Assembly (NCBI RefSeq): GCF_002412335.2
Contig: NZ_NXIB02000002.1
Coordinates: 1 to 64,000, forward strand
Direction of reading: 5' to 3'
Source: Tychonema bourrellyi FEM_GT703
GTDB taxonomy: Bacteria > Cyanobacteriota > Cyanobacteriia > Cyanobacteriales > Microcoleaceae
Length of the DNA: 64,000 nucleotides
Position numbers and translations under genes: made by a program. How positions within the stretch are numbered: position 1 is the first letter of the stretch; each line of letters opens with the position of its first letter. Shown here piece after piece: positions 19,538 to 27,246 of this stretch. The notes beneath the pieces are model-generated. The model was given only the letters and a program-made list of their open reading frames with translations, searched no databases and was not told the origin of the DNA.

Positions 19538-19580
19538 CAGGTTTTTGTTAAGCTTGTTATAAAAACTTAACAAAAACCTG
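19538..19580. promoter_or_regulatory. Perfect 15-bp inverted repeat upstream of ycf39
   Basis: CAGGTTTTTGTTAAG at 19538-19552 is repeated in exact reverse complement at 19566-19580, with a 13-base spacer (CTTGTTATAAAAA). It lies 44 bases before the ycf39 ATG. An AT-rich dyad of this form could be an operator in the ycf39 promoter or a hairpin in its leader. It lacks the GC stem expected of a terminator. Confidence 0.5.
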
Positions 19581-19623
19581 ATACCATCTTATTGAAAGTT
19601 TAAGATTCATAATTAATCCCTAA

Positions 19624-20601
19624 ATGACTTTATTGATTTTAGGTGCCACCGGCACACTCGGCCGCCAAATAGCCCGCCGCGCCCTAGACGAGGGCTACCA
19701 GGTGCGTTGCTTAGTCAGAAATTACAGAAAAGCTGCATTTTTAAAAGAATGGGGCGCAGAAATTGTACCGGGAAACCTTTGCCAACCAGATAGCCTGACT
19801 TCTGCACTAGAAGGCGTAACAGCGATCATCGATGCAGCAACAGCCAGCGCGACAGATTCTGTCAGCATCAAAAGAGTAGACTGGGACGGAAAAGTATCGC
19901 TGATTCAAGCAGCAGTAGCAGCAGGCGTCAAGCGTTACATCTTTTTTTCGTTTCTTGATGCCGAGAAATATCCCCAAGTCCCCTTGTTAGAAATTAAGCA
20001 CTGTACCGAGCTATTTTTAGCAGAATCCGGTCTAGATTACACAATCTTGAGACCCTGTGGCTTTTTGCAAGGACTGCTAAGCTTGTATGCAATGCCGATT
20101 TTGGATAGTCAAGGAGTTTGGCTGCCCAACAAGCCGTCAGCCCTTGCCTACATGAACACTCAGGATGTGGCTAAATTTGCAGTTCGGGCTCTTTCTGTTC
20201 CCGAAACAGAGAAAAAAAGCTTTCCGATGGTGGGTACTCGCGCTTGGGATGCGGAAGAAATTGTGCGCTTATGCGAACGACTATCTGGCAAACAAGCCAA
20301 AATCACCCGCACCCCAGATGCTTTGTTGAAGGCTACTCGTCAATTTGCTAGCTTCTTTCAGTGGAGTTGGAACGTAGCTGACAGGTTGGCTTTTTCCGAA
20401 GTTTTGGCGGCCGGAAAACCTTTGAAAGCTCCGATGGATCAAGTTTATAGCGTCTTCGGAATAGACCCCAAAGAAACTACTACTTTGGAATCTTATCTCG
20501 AAGAATACTTTAGTCTCATTACTAAGAAGCTTAAGGAAATAGAGTACGAGCAGCTTAAAACTAAAAAACGGAGTAAACAAAAAATGCCTTTTACATTTTA
20601 A
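19624..20601 (+). CDS. ycf39: Ycf39-type NAD(P)-binding photosystem II assembly factor
   Basis: A 325-aa atypical short-chain dehydrogenase/NmrA-like protein. The Rossmann dinucleotide motif GATGTLGRQIA lies at residues 7-17, followed by YQVRCLVRNYRKAAFLKEWG, VKRYIFFSFLDAEKYP and LRPCGFLQGL. Length and sequence fit Ycf39 of cyanobacteria and algal plastids. Ycf39 works with high-light-inducible proteins in chlorophyll delivery and early assembly of the D1/D2 reaction centre. The ATG at 19624 matches the family N terminus. The C-terminal tail is Lys-rich (KLKEIEYEQLKTKKRSKQK). It follows petM, and nadK lies downstream. Confidence 0.92.
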   Translation: MTLLILGATGTLGRQIARRALDEGYQVRCLVRNYRKAAFLKEWGAEIVPGNLCQPDSLTSALEGVTAIIDAATASATDSVSIKRVDWDGKVSLIQAAVAAGVKRYIFFSFLDAEKYPQVPLLEIKHCTELFLAESGLDYTILRPCGFLQGLLSLYAMPILDSQGVWLPNKPSALAYMNTQDVAKFAVRALSVPETEKKSFPMVGTRAWDAEEIVRLCERLSGKQAKITRTPDALLKATRQFASFFQWSWNVADRLAFSEVLAAGKPLKAPMDQVYSVFGIDPKETTTLESYLEEYFSLITKKLKEIEYEQLKTKKRSKQKMPFTF

Positions 20602-20785
20602 TTCAGTCCATCGCCCATGCCTCTGACTCAAATTGCTTAGTCTGGGGATGAAATGTCGGTAATTTGTGGCGGAATCAAACCGCCACAAACTGTAAAATCT
20701 ACTTGATTAAATAAAAATTTCATGACGGCAACAAGACAGGCCATATTAAAACTATTTTCAACCCGAACTTGGGAACTTTCCAATT

Positions 20786-20930
20786 TATTAGACCTCGACC
20801 ATATTTATTGTGGAACAGGCATCTTGCCTGTTCAAAGCTGGCAATTCTTGCGATGTCTATTAGACCTCGACCATATTTATTGTGGAACAGGCATCTTGCC
20901 TGTTCAAGATTGGCAATTCTTGCCATGTCT
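20786..20930. repeat. Tandem 72-bp repeat holding two copies of the TGTGGAACAGGC palindrome
   Basis: Two successive units share GACCTCGACCATATTTATTG, then the 25-bp palindrome beginning TGTGGAACAGGCATC (20809-20833 and 20881-20905), then TGGCAATTCTTG. They lie between ycf39 and nadK. Reading frames over them are repeat-driven and not considered genes. Confidence 0.85.
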
Positions 20931-20988
20931 ATCAAATAAAAAGAACGTAGTTTTTGTCCTAGACGATAGTAGGGCGGGGTAGTTTATT

Positions 20989-21906
20989 GTGCCGAAAGCT
21001 GGGATTATATACAACGATGTTAAACCTGTTTCTTGTCGTATCGCCGAAGAGTTGAAACAACAACTAACTGCGATCGGTTGGGATGTCTGCGCGGTTTCGG
21101 GTTCCGGGGGAATTTTGGGCTATTCTAGTCCCGATCGCCCGATGTGTCATACTCCGATCGACCAACTCGTCCCCCCCGGTTTTGACAGCGACATGGAATT
21201 TGCAGTGGTTTTGGGTGGCGACGGTACTGTGCTGTCGGCATTTCGCCAAGTCGCTCCCATCGGAGTGCCACTGCTGACAGTCAATACTGGTCATATGGGT
21301 TTTTTGACCGAAACTTACCTTAACTTGCTGCCACAAGCCTTAGAGAAGGTGCTGGCTGGAGAATACGAAATAGAAGAAAGGTCAATGCTGGCGGTACGGT
21401 TGTTTCGCGACAACGATTGTCTCTGGGAAGCGCTGTGTTTGAATGAAATGGTGCTGCATCGAGAACCGTTGACTTGTATGTGTCATTTTGAAATCGCGAT
21501 CGGGCAACACGCTTCTGTGGACATTGCCGCCGATGGGATCATTATCTCGACTCCCACAGGATCGACTGCTTACGCCCTGTCTGCGGGCGGGCCTGTAATT
21601 ATTCCCGGAGTGCCAGTGTTGCAGTTAGTGCCTCTTTGCCCCCATTCTATGGCTTCGCGGGCTTTGGTGTTTTCCAACACAGAACCTGTGAAGATTTTGC
21701 CCGCGAGTCCGAACCGTTTAGTCATGGTGGTAGACGGAAATGGCGGCTGTTATGTTCGGCCGGAGGATTGGGTGCAAGTCGAAAAAGCTCCGTACCGCGC
21801 CCGTTTTGTTCGGGTACAACCTCCTGAGTTTTTCCACGTTTTGCGGGAAAAATTGGGTTGGGGATTACCTCATATTGCTAAACCCAGTTCGGTTGAGTTG
21901 CCATGA
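20989..21906 (+). CDS. nadK: NAD kinase
   Basis: A 305-aa protein with GTG start ([13 protein letters not shown]). It phosphorylates NAD to NADP using ATP or polyphosphate. The catalytic GGDGT motif lies at residues 76-80 and the NAD-binding segment [10 protein letters not shown] follows. The conserved NE-type stretch is present in [10 protein letters not shown], and the glycine-rich [21 protein letters not shown] loop is intact (shortened here to [17 protein letters not shown]). [10 protein letters not shown] and the final beta-sheet domain complete the family. Cyanobacteria usually hold two NAD kinase paralogues; which this is cannot be told. It stands alone after a repeat-rich gap. Confidence 0.94.
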   Translation: MPKAGIIYNDVKPVSCRIAEELKQQLTAIGWDVCAVSGSGGILGYSSPDRPMCHTPIDQLVPPGFDSDMEFAVVLGGDGTVLSAFRQVAPIGVPLLTVNTGHMGFLTETYLNLLPQALEKVLAGEYEIEERSMLAVRLFRDNDCLWEALCLNEMVLHREPLTCMCHFEIAIGQHASVDIAADGIIISTPTGSTAYALSAGGPVIIPGVPVLQLVPLCPHSMASRALVFSNTEPVKILPASPNRLVMVVDGNGGCYVRPEDWVQVEKAPYRARFVRVQPPEFFHVLREKLGWGLPHIAKPSSVELP

Positions 21907-21936
21907 TAGTTGTTAGTCCTCGGAAATCCTTAATGT

Positions 21937-21965
21937 TCGATCGAGCTTCCGAATCATCTCCAAGG
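21937..21965 (-). pseudogene. Remnant copy of a LTLEMIRKLDRE-type gene tail
   Basis: TCGATCGAGCTTCCGAATCATCTCCAAGG is here cut to its core: on the minus strand it would encode LEMIRKLDR. The same segment recurs in longer form at 22376-22468 and 23548-23640. This shortest copy abuts the 21968-22033 hairpin. Confidence 0.4.
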
Positions 21966-21967
21966 CC

Positions 21968-22033
21968 TGTAGGGTGCGTCAGCCCGCAGCGTTTCCCTTG
22001 GTCTTTGGGGCGATCGAGCTGACGCACCCTACA
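21968..22033. repeat. Inverted repeat TGTAGGGTGCGTCAG, 15-bp arms
   Basis: Exact 15-bp arms lie at 21968-21982 and 22019-22033 around a 36-base loop containing a HIP1-like CGATCG. This is a frequent hairpin repeat of cyanobacterial intergenic DNA; a relic (GACGCACCCTACT) occurs near 32648. It lies between convergent genes and could act as a bidirectional terminator, but there is no T-run. Confidence 0.7.
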
Positions 22034-22036
22034 ATA

Positions 22037-22279
22037 TCATTCTCCGAAGCCTTTTAGGTATTGGGAATTGTGGGAAAGATCTTCGAGATCGCTATCTAAA
22101 CAACCAACAAACTCTTGGGCTGCTTGTGTAAAAGATATTTTCTGTGACTTTGTATCAATCGGCTCAAAGGTTTTTTTATTGGCTTGAAACTCAAGAAATT
22201 CGATATATTCAAAAATCTTTTCGAGTTGATTTGGGGGGAAATGTTGGATTTTTTGGATTGCCATTTCTAGGGTTAACAT
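22037..22279 (-). CDS. DUF2281-like small protein, possible antitoxin
   Basis: An 80-aa protein. Its N-terminal half, AIQKIQHFPPNQLEKIFEYI followed by EFLEFQANKK, matches the short DUF2281-type helix seen in cyanobacterial antitoxin-like proteins. The C-terminal half (FTQAAQEFVGCLDSDLEDLS followed by HNSQYLKGFGE) resembles the acidic tails of antitoxins that pair with PIN-domain toxins. No toxin gene follows it; the downstream side is a hairpin repeat and the end of nadK. A Shine-Dalgarno (AAGGAGAAA) precedes the ATG at 22279. It may be an orphan whose toxin has been lost. Confidence 0.65.
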   Translation of the reverse strand: MLTLEMAIQKIQHFPPNQLEKIFEYIEFLEFQANKKTFEPIDTKSQKISFTQAAQEFVGCLDSDLEDLSHNSQYLKGFGE

Positions 22280-22375
22280 GGGTTTCTCCTTGGTTATTTT
22301 TGGTACTATTTTAACGATTTACACAAACATCTTTTTTTTGGATCTACTGGCTTGTTGCATGAGTGCGCGATCGCA

Positions 22376-22468
22376 GGGTATCTATTTATTCTACCAATTT
22401 TCTGTATGTCAAGCTCTCGATCGAGCTTCCGAATCATCTCCAAGGTGAGGCAGCGTTTGCGAGATAGC
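22376..22468 (-). pseudogene. Second remnant of the LTLEMIRKLDRE-type gene
   Basis: Read on the minus strand this encodes RKRCLTLEMIRKLDRELDI, continuing QKIGRINRY, without start or stop context. A similar segment is at 23548-23640 with a few substitutions. I do not recognise the parent family. The repeated partial copies around the fic gene point to duplication and decay. The rest of the 22280-22511 gap shows nothing else. Confidence 0.45.
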
Positions 22469-22511
22469 GTTGGTACGCAGGAACATTTGTGTTTAACATC
22501 CTACCCATTAC

Positions 22512-23453
22512 CTATTCGCCATTCCCTAAACCACCGCTACGATCGAGAAAATCAGTAATCTCCTGATAAAAAGCCTGTCCCTTTCCCCTGCTGCTACTTG
22601 CAGTCACCAACAATCTTAAAACTTCCACAAGCGAACTAATCGTAGCATCAAAAATCAATGCAAAAAGCTGGCTTAAATCATCTTGGTTTTGTTGCCCGTA
22701 GGCTAAAGCATTAATATAATCATTGCGGATTTGGTTGTCAATCACCACAATCGGATAGCCTGCACGGATTAAGAGTAAATTCATTAATAATCTGGCGCTT
22801 CGACCATTCCCATCCCGAAAAGGATGGATAGAAACAAAACGATAATGAGCCATAGTGGCATATTCGACTGGATGGAGATTTAAAGCAGATTCCGAGTTGA
22901 GCCAACTCGCAAAATCTCTCATTAATTGAGATAGTAAATAATGGGGAGGATAACGATAGTTAGTTCCTGCCGCCATTACATCCAGAGTGCGATAACTACC
23001 CGCTTCCTCCGGGTTAATTTTGCGGAGAATCAGATTGTGAATTTGCTTAATTTCCCATTCATTAATCTCCGTATCTTTTTGGGCTAAATTTTCAATATAA
23101 TCGATCGCCTCCTTATGTGCAATAACTTCTAAATGTTCGTCAAGGGTTTTGCCCCCCACAGTAATGCCCTTAGTTAAAACTAATTCCGTTTCACTTTGGG
23201 TTAAAGTATTACCCTCAATGGCATTTGAGTTATAAGTAAAGCGAACATCATAGAGCTTTTTGAGTTCGGCGACAAGCGTGGAATCGAAGGGTCTAAACCC
23301 ATCTAGCCAAGCTTTTAGTTTATCGATTCGTTCTAATTTAAGCCGATAATTCATCATTAAATAGTTGTCGATGGAAGAGGTTAATGAAAATTCCTTTTGT
23401 TTACCTAAAATAATTACCTTTTGAATGAATTTCTCGTATAGTTGAGTCTCCAT
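22512..23453 (-). CDS. Fic-domain AMP-transferase
   Basis: A 313-aa protein of the Fic family, which transfers AMP (or another nucleotide part) to target protein hydroxyls. The catalytic loop HPFRDGNGR starts at His210 and carries every expected residue. Upstream, the inhibitory helix motif SNAIEG (Ser76 to Gly81, S/T-x-x-x-E-G/N) is present, so this is a self-inhibited class II Fic whose Glu80 would block ATP binding. Residues 1-60 are a helical lead. About 15 residues after the catalytic core comes RAGYPIVVI, usual for this group. There is no separate antitoxin, as expected for class II. The stop lies close to a fragmentary repeat. Context is a toxin-rich island. Confidence 0.92.
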   Translation of the reverse strand: METQLYEKFIQKVIILGKQKEFSLTSSIDNYLMMNYRLKLERIDKLKAWLDGFRPFDSTLVAELKKLYDVRFTYNSNAIEGNTLTQSETELVLTKGITVGGKTLDEHLEVIAHKEAIDYIENLAQKDTEINEWEIKQIHNLILRKINPEEAGSYRTLDVMAAGTNYRYPPHYLLSQLMRDFASWLNSESALNLHPVEYATMAHYRFVSIHPFRDGNGRSARLLMNLLLIRAGYPIVVIDNQIRNDYINALAYGQQNQDDLSQLFALIFDATISSLVEVLRLLVTASSSRGKGQAFYQEITDFLDRSGGLGNGE

Positions 23454-23475
23454 CTTTGAAAATACTCCCCCATTC

Positions 23476-23640
23476 CCTAAAACGTCACCTCAATCCCCAA
23501 CTCCTCACAAAATCCCCGAATCAGGCGATCGTTCTTCTCCATTGTGCGATCGAAGCGTCTCTATTGATTGTACCAATTTTCTGTAGGTCAAATTCTCGAT
23601 CGAGATTCCGAATCATCTCCAAGGTCAGGCAGCGTTTACG
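23476..23640 (-). pseudogene. Frameshifted C-terminal gene fragment
   Basis: On the minus strand two frames contain pieces of one protein tail. The upstream piece encodes RKRCLTLEMIRNLDREFDL then QKIGTINRDASIA. After a frame change comes MEKNDRLIRGFCEELGIEV ending TF and a stop. The end piece closely matches the fragment after era (30380-30487, DRVIRGFCEELGIEV). The parent family is not recognised. The fragments show a multi-copy gene in decay. Confidence 0.5.
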
Positions 23641-23641
23641 A

Positions 23642-23725
23642 GATAACGGTGAAGTTGTGCGGCGGCAAATCACCTCGAACTCCCACCGATAACCTCTGTT
23701 CCGTCCGCACCAACGCAGTGTTAGC
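23642..23725 (-). repeat. attC-like imperfect palindrome
   Basis: GATAACGGTGAAGTTGTGCG (23642-23661, followed by GCGG) pairs imperfectly with CCGTCCGCACCAACGCAGTG (23701-23720, followed by TTAGC). The arms align as TAACxxTGxxGTTG-TGCGG-CGG, with one-sided bulges, and the middle is about 35 bases. Bulged arms ending in TAAC/GTTA resemble integron attC sites, but the R boxes do not match the standard consensus. It sits just downstream of the neighbouring toxin gene's 3' end, and an integron-type integrase remnant lies 1.6 kb away. Confidence 0.4.
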
Positions 23726-23739
23726 TGGCGTGTATACGT

Positions 23740-24162
23740 TCATGATTGTGCGATCAATGCTTCAATCTCTTGGATTAAAGTAGGTAGGTTTGGACGTGTA
23801 AAACTGATATCTGGGGCTGGAACTCGATTGCGCTTTATTTCAGGTGGAATATGCTTATGGTGTGGAAAAGTTGATGCGAGTGATGGATCTTGTGGATGTG
23901 GGAAGTCATCATACCAGTACAGTTTTTCACTCCCTTGGTAAACCTCATATCCATAAGCAGTAATCAACCCCGCATCAAAATCAAGCTCTTCTCTCATGCG
24001 AAGTCTCACATTTCTCGTGAACCACACTTCACCCTCTGCTGTACCTGTGTATGGGCTGTTAGACCAAACCACAACTGTAGAGCGTTCAATATCTGGGCGG
24101 GTTAGAATTTGCGACACAAATCGATTATATTCTGATAGAGAATTTAGAGGAGCTTCGCTCAT
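23740..24162 (-). CDS. TumE-type toxin (DUF6516 family)
   Basis: A 140-aa protein of the DUF6516/TumE toxin family. Marker segments are [20 protein letters not shown], the [19 protein letters not shown] stretch and [13 protein letters not shown] at the C terminus. TumE proteins are proposed RNA-targeting toxins, neutralised by the gene directly upstream. Here that partner ends three bases before this start. The Tyr-Trp-Tyr-Asp-Asp and His-rich motifs are intact, so the toxin looks functional. The nearby attC-like palindrome and truncated genes suggest it arrived as a cassette. Confidence 0.75.
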   Translation of the reverse strand: MSEAPLNSLSEYNRFVSQILTRPDIERSTVVVWSNSPYTGTAEGEVWFTRNVRLRMREELDFDAGLITAYGYEVYQGSEKLYWYDDFPHPQDPSLASTFPHHKHIPPEIKRNRVPAPDISFTRPNLPTLIQEIEALIAQS

Positions 24163-24165
24163 ACT

Positions 24166-24474
24166 TTAATAAGTTGGCTGAAACCGTAGCGTATCAGCTA
24201 GTTCACGCTGATCAATTTGCTCTGTGTATGAGCCTTTCCGCCGCAGCCATGTTTCGTAAATCCCCTTCCAGCGGCTAAAGTCAGTCCGAGTTTCGTCGTA
24301 TTCATCATAACGGGCGAGATCACCAGCAAAGAGAGCTTTGTAGAAATCCTCGCTAAGGACACCATATTTTTCTTCATAGAGAGTTAAGCGACGCTCCAAT
24401 AGTTTCATCTCAACAACGAGTTCATGAATTTCCATCATTTGCATGTGGGATGATTTTAAGTAAAGGGTACTCAT
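24166..24474 (-). CDS. Antitoxin partner of the TumE-like toxin
   Basis: A roughly 100-aa protein, helical and charged (EIHELVVEMKLLERRLTLYE, then DFYKALFAGDLARYDEYDET). It ends three bases before the toxin start, the usual TumA-TumE order. I chose the ATG at 24474 (MSTLYLKSSHMQ); ATGs at 24444 and 24435 and a GTG at 24513 are alternatives and none has a strong ribosome site. The segment FSRWKGIYETWLRRKG recurs in small cyanobacterial proteins next to DUF6516 genes. The antitoxin role rests mainly on position. Confidence 0.65.
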   Translation of the reverse strand: MSTLYLKSSHMQMMEIHELVVEMKLLERRLTLYEEKYGVLSEDFYKALFAGDLARYDEYDETRTDFSRWKGIYETWLRRKGSYTEQIDQRELADTLRFQPTY

Positions 24475-24581
24475 CTCAAACAATAAGGGCGAGTTAACAA
24501 TATCGTAACTCACCCTACTTGATTAGAGGATCATACTGAATAAAGTGCTGTTAGCAATAGTGGCTCACTACAGCATGACCA

Positions 24582-25187
24582 CTAATTACCAGACAGATTA
24601 GTCGTTTTCCCACCGCCACCAAGATTTAGACCATCTGGACTTAGATACACTTTACCGTTTTCAAAAGATGTAACCACTCTATCTCCATCGCAGGTCATCT
24701 TGTTGACTTTTACAGACCCTTTATAAACATTTTGGGTTCTTAAACTACCATCAAGACCTTGACCATCTGGGCTTCGATAAATATATCCTCCACTATATGC
24801 TACAAAAAGAGCGCCTTGGCACGATAACATAGCTCTAACTGTCTGTGATCCCGAATAGATTAGTGTAGTCTTTCCACTACCACCAAGACCTTGACCATCT
24901 GGGCTACGATAGATTTTACCTCCTTCAAATGCTGTGTAAACTGCACTACCGTATTGAGTAATAGCTACAGCTTTTGCTTTGCCGTTATAGACCACCACTG
25001 GGTCAGTCCCATTTGCAGGGTAGAAGAAAATTTGATTGTTCGATTGAATTTGATACCGCCCACTAGGAACTTGTGCTTGAGCATTGGGCAAGATAGTTGC
25101 ACAAATGGCAGTGATTGTCGCTACTGCCGTCAGTCCTGCCGCAAGAATTCTAGAGAACTGTTGAGAGGAAAATTGATTGAATCTCAT
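24582..25187 (-). CDS. Secreted beta-propeller-like protein with SPDGQ repeats
   Basis: The start is the ATG at 25187 (MRFNQFSSQQ), because it places a clean signal peptide at residues 1-39 (core LAAGLTAVATITAICATILP, cleavage after AQA). The mature part has three degenerate repeats of about 45 residues, each with a G(G/N)xIYRSPDGQ-L-GG core, such as GGKIYRSPDGQGLGG and GGYIYRSPDGQGLDG. The pattern suggests blades of a small propeller or beta roll. One Cys per later repeat could form a disulfide. No known family was recognised. It lies in the toxin island but looks like an ordinary exported protein. Confidence 0.65.
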   Translation of the reverse strand: MRFNQFSSQQFSRILAAGLTAVATITAICATILPNAQAQVPSGRYQIQSNNQIFFYPANGTDPVVVYNGKAKAVAITQYGSAVYTAFEGGKIYRSPDGQGLGGSGKTTLIYSGSQTVRAMLSCQGALFVAYSGGYIYRSPDGQGLDGSLRTQNVYKGSVKVNKMTCDGDRVVTSFENGKVYLSPDGLNLGGGGKTTNLSGN

Positions 25188-25353
25188 CGTGGTTTTGAGT
25201 TTTGATGATAAAGGTTTACTGCGGTATTTGCACCCAATAGGTGATCCTTGAGTCGCTATCTCTACCAAAAAGTGAAGCTAGCTAACTTATAATTGTATTG
25301 CAGTTGCGGTACAATACTGCATATAGTCGAATAATACCGCAGCTCAAGAATGT

Positions 25354-25470
25354 ATGTCAACCTCTTCTTACTCCCCATCGGAATCTCCTTTCCTCGATCG
25401 AGTTCGCCGCACAATTCAACTTAAACACTTAAGCCATCACACAGAAAAAAGCTATTTTTATTATATTTGA
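25354..25470 (+). pseudogene. N-terminal fragment of an integron-type tyrosine recombinase
   Basis: The 38-residue frame reads MSTSSYSPSESPFLDRVRRT, then IQLKHLSHHTEKSYFYYI, and stops at TGA 25468. The LDRVRR-x-IRxKHLSxxTExSY pattern is the start of the core-binding (SAM-like) domain of IntI/XerC-like integrases. No catalytic R-H-R-Y part follows in any frame, so the gene is cut to its first domain. The region upstream has short complementary blocks (TTGTATTGCAG, TACAATACTGCA) that might be part of its promoter or attachment site. Confidence 0.65.
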
Positions 25471-25518
25471 GATTAGAGAGCATTTAGAATCGATCGCACA
25501 CTTTCGGCGATCGGTCTA

Positions 25519-25851
25519 TTATGATAAAGCAAGCAGCGATAAATTCTCATCTTCATAAAATAATTCGATCGCGTTGAACTCCCGACGCAGCAAATTTTCA
25601 ATTTGTAATGTCGAACAGTTTCCAAGGCGAAGCCAAATAACTTTCGGTGGATTCCCAAATACCAAGCTCAGGTCGTGCATATCCGCGTCTTTCGAGACAA
25701 TCATCAAATTATTATCTTTTGCATAATCCCAAACTATTGGGTCGAACGTTGCTTTCATGCCCACATCTCGAACGTGAAGCGAATTTGGGAAAATATCGCT
25801 CAAACGATTCGGCAACTTGGGCGACAAGTTTTCATCAAAAAGTAATTTCAT
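25519..25851 (-). CDS. DUF5615 PIN-like toxin
   Basis: A 110-aa protein of the DUF5615 family (PIN-like, Mut7-C type). It starts MKLLFDENLSPKLPNRL and contains HVRDVGM, the acidic MIVSKDADM stretch and VIWLRLGNC, the regular motifs of the group. Asp6, Glu7 and the later Asp residues would form the metal site of the predicted ribonuclease. Its ATG overlaps the stop of the DUF433 gene as ATGA, which is the regular antitoxin-toxin arrangement. Confidence 0.85.
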   Translation of the reverse strand: MKLLFDENLSPKLPNRLSDIFPNSLHVRDVGMKATFDPIVWDYAKDNNLMIVSKDADMHDLSLVFGNPPKVIWLRLGNCSTLQIENLLRREFNAIELFYEDENLSLLALS

Positions 25852-26078
25852 GCGGATAAGGTAGCGGTCATAAACCGACGCTCGCGGTCAGCAGCATAAG
25901 CTATACAAGCTTTTAAATCTTCTCGTGTCAAATCGGGAAAATCATCGAGAATTTCTGCTTCAGTCATCTCGGAAGCCAGGTACTCAAGCACTTCATAAAC
26001 CGTAATTCGCAAGCCGCGTACACAAGGCTTACCACCGCGTTTATTTGCCTCGATCGTGATGTGGTCTCGGTAGTTCAT
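25848..26078 (-). CDS. DUF433 antitoxin
   Basis: A 76-aa protein starting MNYRDHITIEANKRGGKPCV, followed by RGLRITVYEVLEYLASEMT. The xxGKPxIRGxRI motif and the later winged-helix segment are characteristic of DUF433, the usual antitoxin of DUF5615 toxins. The ATG at 26078 overlaps the stop of the VapB-like gene (ATGA) and its own stop overlaps the toxin start, so three genes are coupled. The C terminus (CIAYAADRERRF) is the family helix. Confidence 0.88.
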   Translation of the reverse strand: MNYRDHITIEANKRGGKPCVRGLRITVYEVLEYLASEMTEAEILDDFPDLTREDLKACIAYAADRERRFMTATLSA

Positions 26079-26416
26079 AAGAAACACTCGGTAATACCAT
26101 TTTTCTGTGAAGCTACATAGAATGTATCCTTACCCCATGCGTCTTTGCGAATATCGTCTAGGGTGATATTTTTTTCTTCCCAGATTCCGGCTACCTCAAA
26201 AAAGGATTGTTCTCGATCGGAGTCATCATCCGTTCTCATGCGATCGAGGTCGCCGTCCCAGGCGAGTTTACCCCGTAGCGCCCGGAGGTTCTGTTGGTTT
26301 TTCATTTGGATCAACAGGTTCAGAGCCAGTTCGACAACTTCTTGTTGTGCTGTGAGTCCAGTCGCCTGGAGCGCATTGGTGATGAGGGAGTTATCGATTT
26401 CGATCGTAGTTTTCAT
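26075..26416 (-). CDS. VapB-like antitoxin with extended C terminus
   Basis: The ATG at 26416 gives MKTTIEIDNSLITNALQATG, the ribbon-helix-helix of VapB-type antitoxins (residues 1-35), followed by LRGKLAWDGDLDRMRTDD, the usual toxin-binding tail. Unusually, 40 more residues follow, among them EVAGIWEEKNITLDDIRKDA, which resembles tails of unrelated antitoxins. No VapC gene is next to it; instead it is coupled to DUF433 and DUF5615 genes. It may be a hybrid of two antitoxins or serve as the operon's repressor. Confidence 0.7.
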   Translation of the reverse strand: MKTTIEIDNSLITNALQATGLTAQQEVVELALNLLIQMKNQQNLRALRGKLAWDGDLDRMRTDDDSDREQSFFEVAGIWEEKNITLDDIRKDAWGKDTFYVASQKNGITECFL

Positions 26417-26475
26417 AGGTATTTTTGGGATGAGTCTTATCGATCGTGCTTTCATCTGATCGTAATCGTTGCAAG

Positions 26476-26847
26476 CTAATATGCCAATGCGTAAGGTTGA
26501 ATGAGAACTTGTGCTGAAATACCTAACTTTTGATTTAACTGCCGGATTATTTCAAGGGTGAGTGGAGCTTTACGATTGAGAATTTCGATCGCTCGATCGT
26601 GACTACCTATTACGGATTCTAAATGCTGTTGAGTTAAACCTCGACTTTCTAGATAATAAAGAATTGCTTCGATCGGGTCAGGCATCACGATCGGCTCATG
26701 TTTGTTTTCGTAGGCTTCAACTAAGGTGACTAATATTTCTAATCGATCGAATTCTGGAGTTCCTTGAGGAGCTTCAAACAAACGCTCTATTTCTTTCAGC
26801 GATGCTTTGTAATCTTCTTGGCTTCTAATGGGTTGTAGGCTGTACAT
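26476..26847 (-). CDS. HigA-like helix-turn-helix antitoxin
   Basis: A 123-aa protein from ATG 26847 (MYSLQPIRSQEDYKASLKEI). Residues 1-55 are the N-terminal domain common to HigA-type antitoxins with a C-terminal helix-turn-helix (LEILVTLVEAYENKHEPI). The HTH follows at about 65-110 (YYLESRGLTQQHLESVIGS, then PLTLEIIRQLNQKLGI). A HigB toxin normally lies directly upstream; here the upstream gene (26869-27246) is a 125-aa protein without HigB motifs. The antitoxin thus looks orphaned or serves a different partner. Confidence 0.82.
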   Translation of the reverse strand: MYSLQPIRSQEDYKASLKEIERLFEAPQGTPEFDRLEILVTLVEAYENKHEPIVMPDPIEAILYYLESRGLTQQHLESVIGSHDRAIEILNRKAPLTLEIIRQLNQKLGISAQVLIQPYALAY

Positions 26848-26868
26848 AATTACCAATGACTTATTAGA

Positions 26869-27246
26869 TTAGTAAGACTCAAATCTGCTGCTATCGTAGT
26901 AAAAAACTAGAAAAGTACCTCGATCGGACATAACTCCAAGAACAATGTCTAATTTCTCTAAAAAATAAGGACTGCCCGATTCGTCATCACTACTAACTAT
27001 GGGTTCCTCCAATAACCTCACCACAATAGCTGGCTGATTTTGATGTGGGAGCTTTCTATTGTTTAAGTTTTTCTTCCACTTTACAATTTGCCCTACTTCA
27101 AAACTTTCCTTTTTCAAGAAGTTTTCACACGCATCCCTAAGCTGAGCAAGATGCTCTTCTCCATAGCTTTTTTCTTCTTCATTTGCAGAGCTTTTCTCAC
27201 GTAAGCTATTAACAAGTTCAGCTATGATATCTTGCTGATTACTCAT
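26869..27246 (-). CDS. Hypothetical protein in the deaminase operon
   Basis: A 125-aa soluble protein that starts eight bases inside the 303-aa gene, so the two are translationally coupled. The N-terminal third is charged and helical (REKSSANEEEKSYGEEHLAQ). The middle (FEVGQIVKWKKNLNNRKLP) and the PAIVVRLLEEPI and FLVFYYDSSRFE strands suggest a small beta barrel. I do not recognise a family. Because it follows the deaminase and 303-aa genes, it may be an immunity or accessory protein. Confidence 0.6.
   Translation of the reverse strand: MSNQQDIIAELVNSLREKSSANEEEKSYGEEHLAQLRDACENFLKKESFEVGQIVKWKKNLNNRKLPHQNQPAIVVRLLEEPIVSSDDESGSPYFLEKLDIVLGVMSDRGTFLVFYYDSSRFESY

Noticed and set aside
20722..20982. 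86-aa frame upstream of nadK
   Set aside because: Encoded by the tandem palindromic units (GTGILPVQ twice), so a repeat product.
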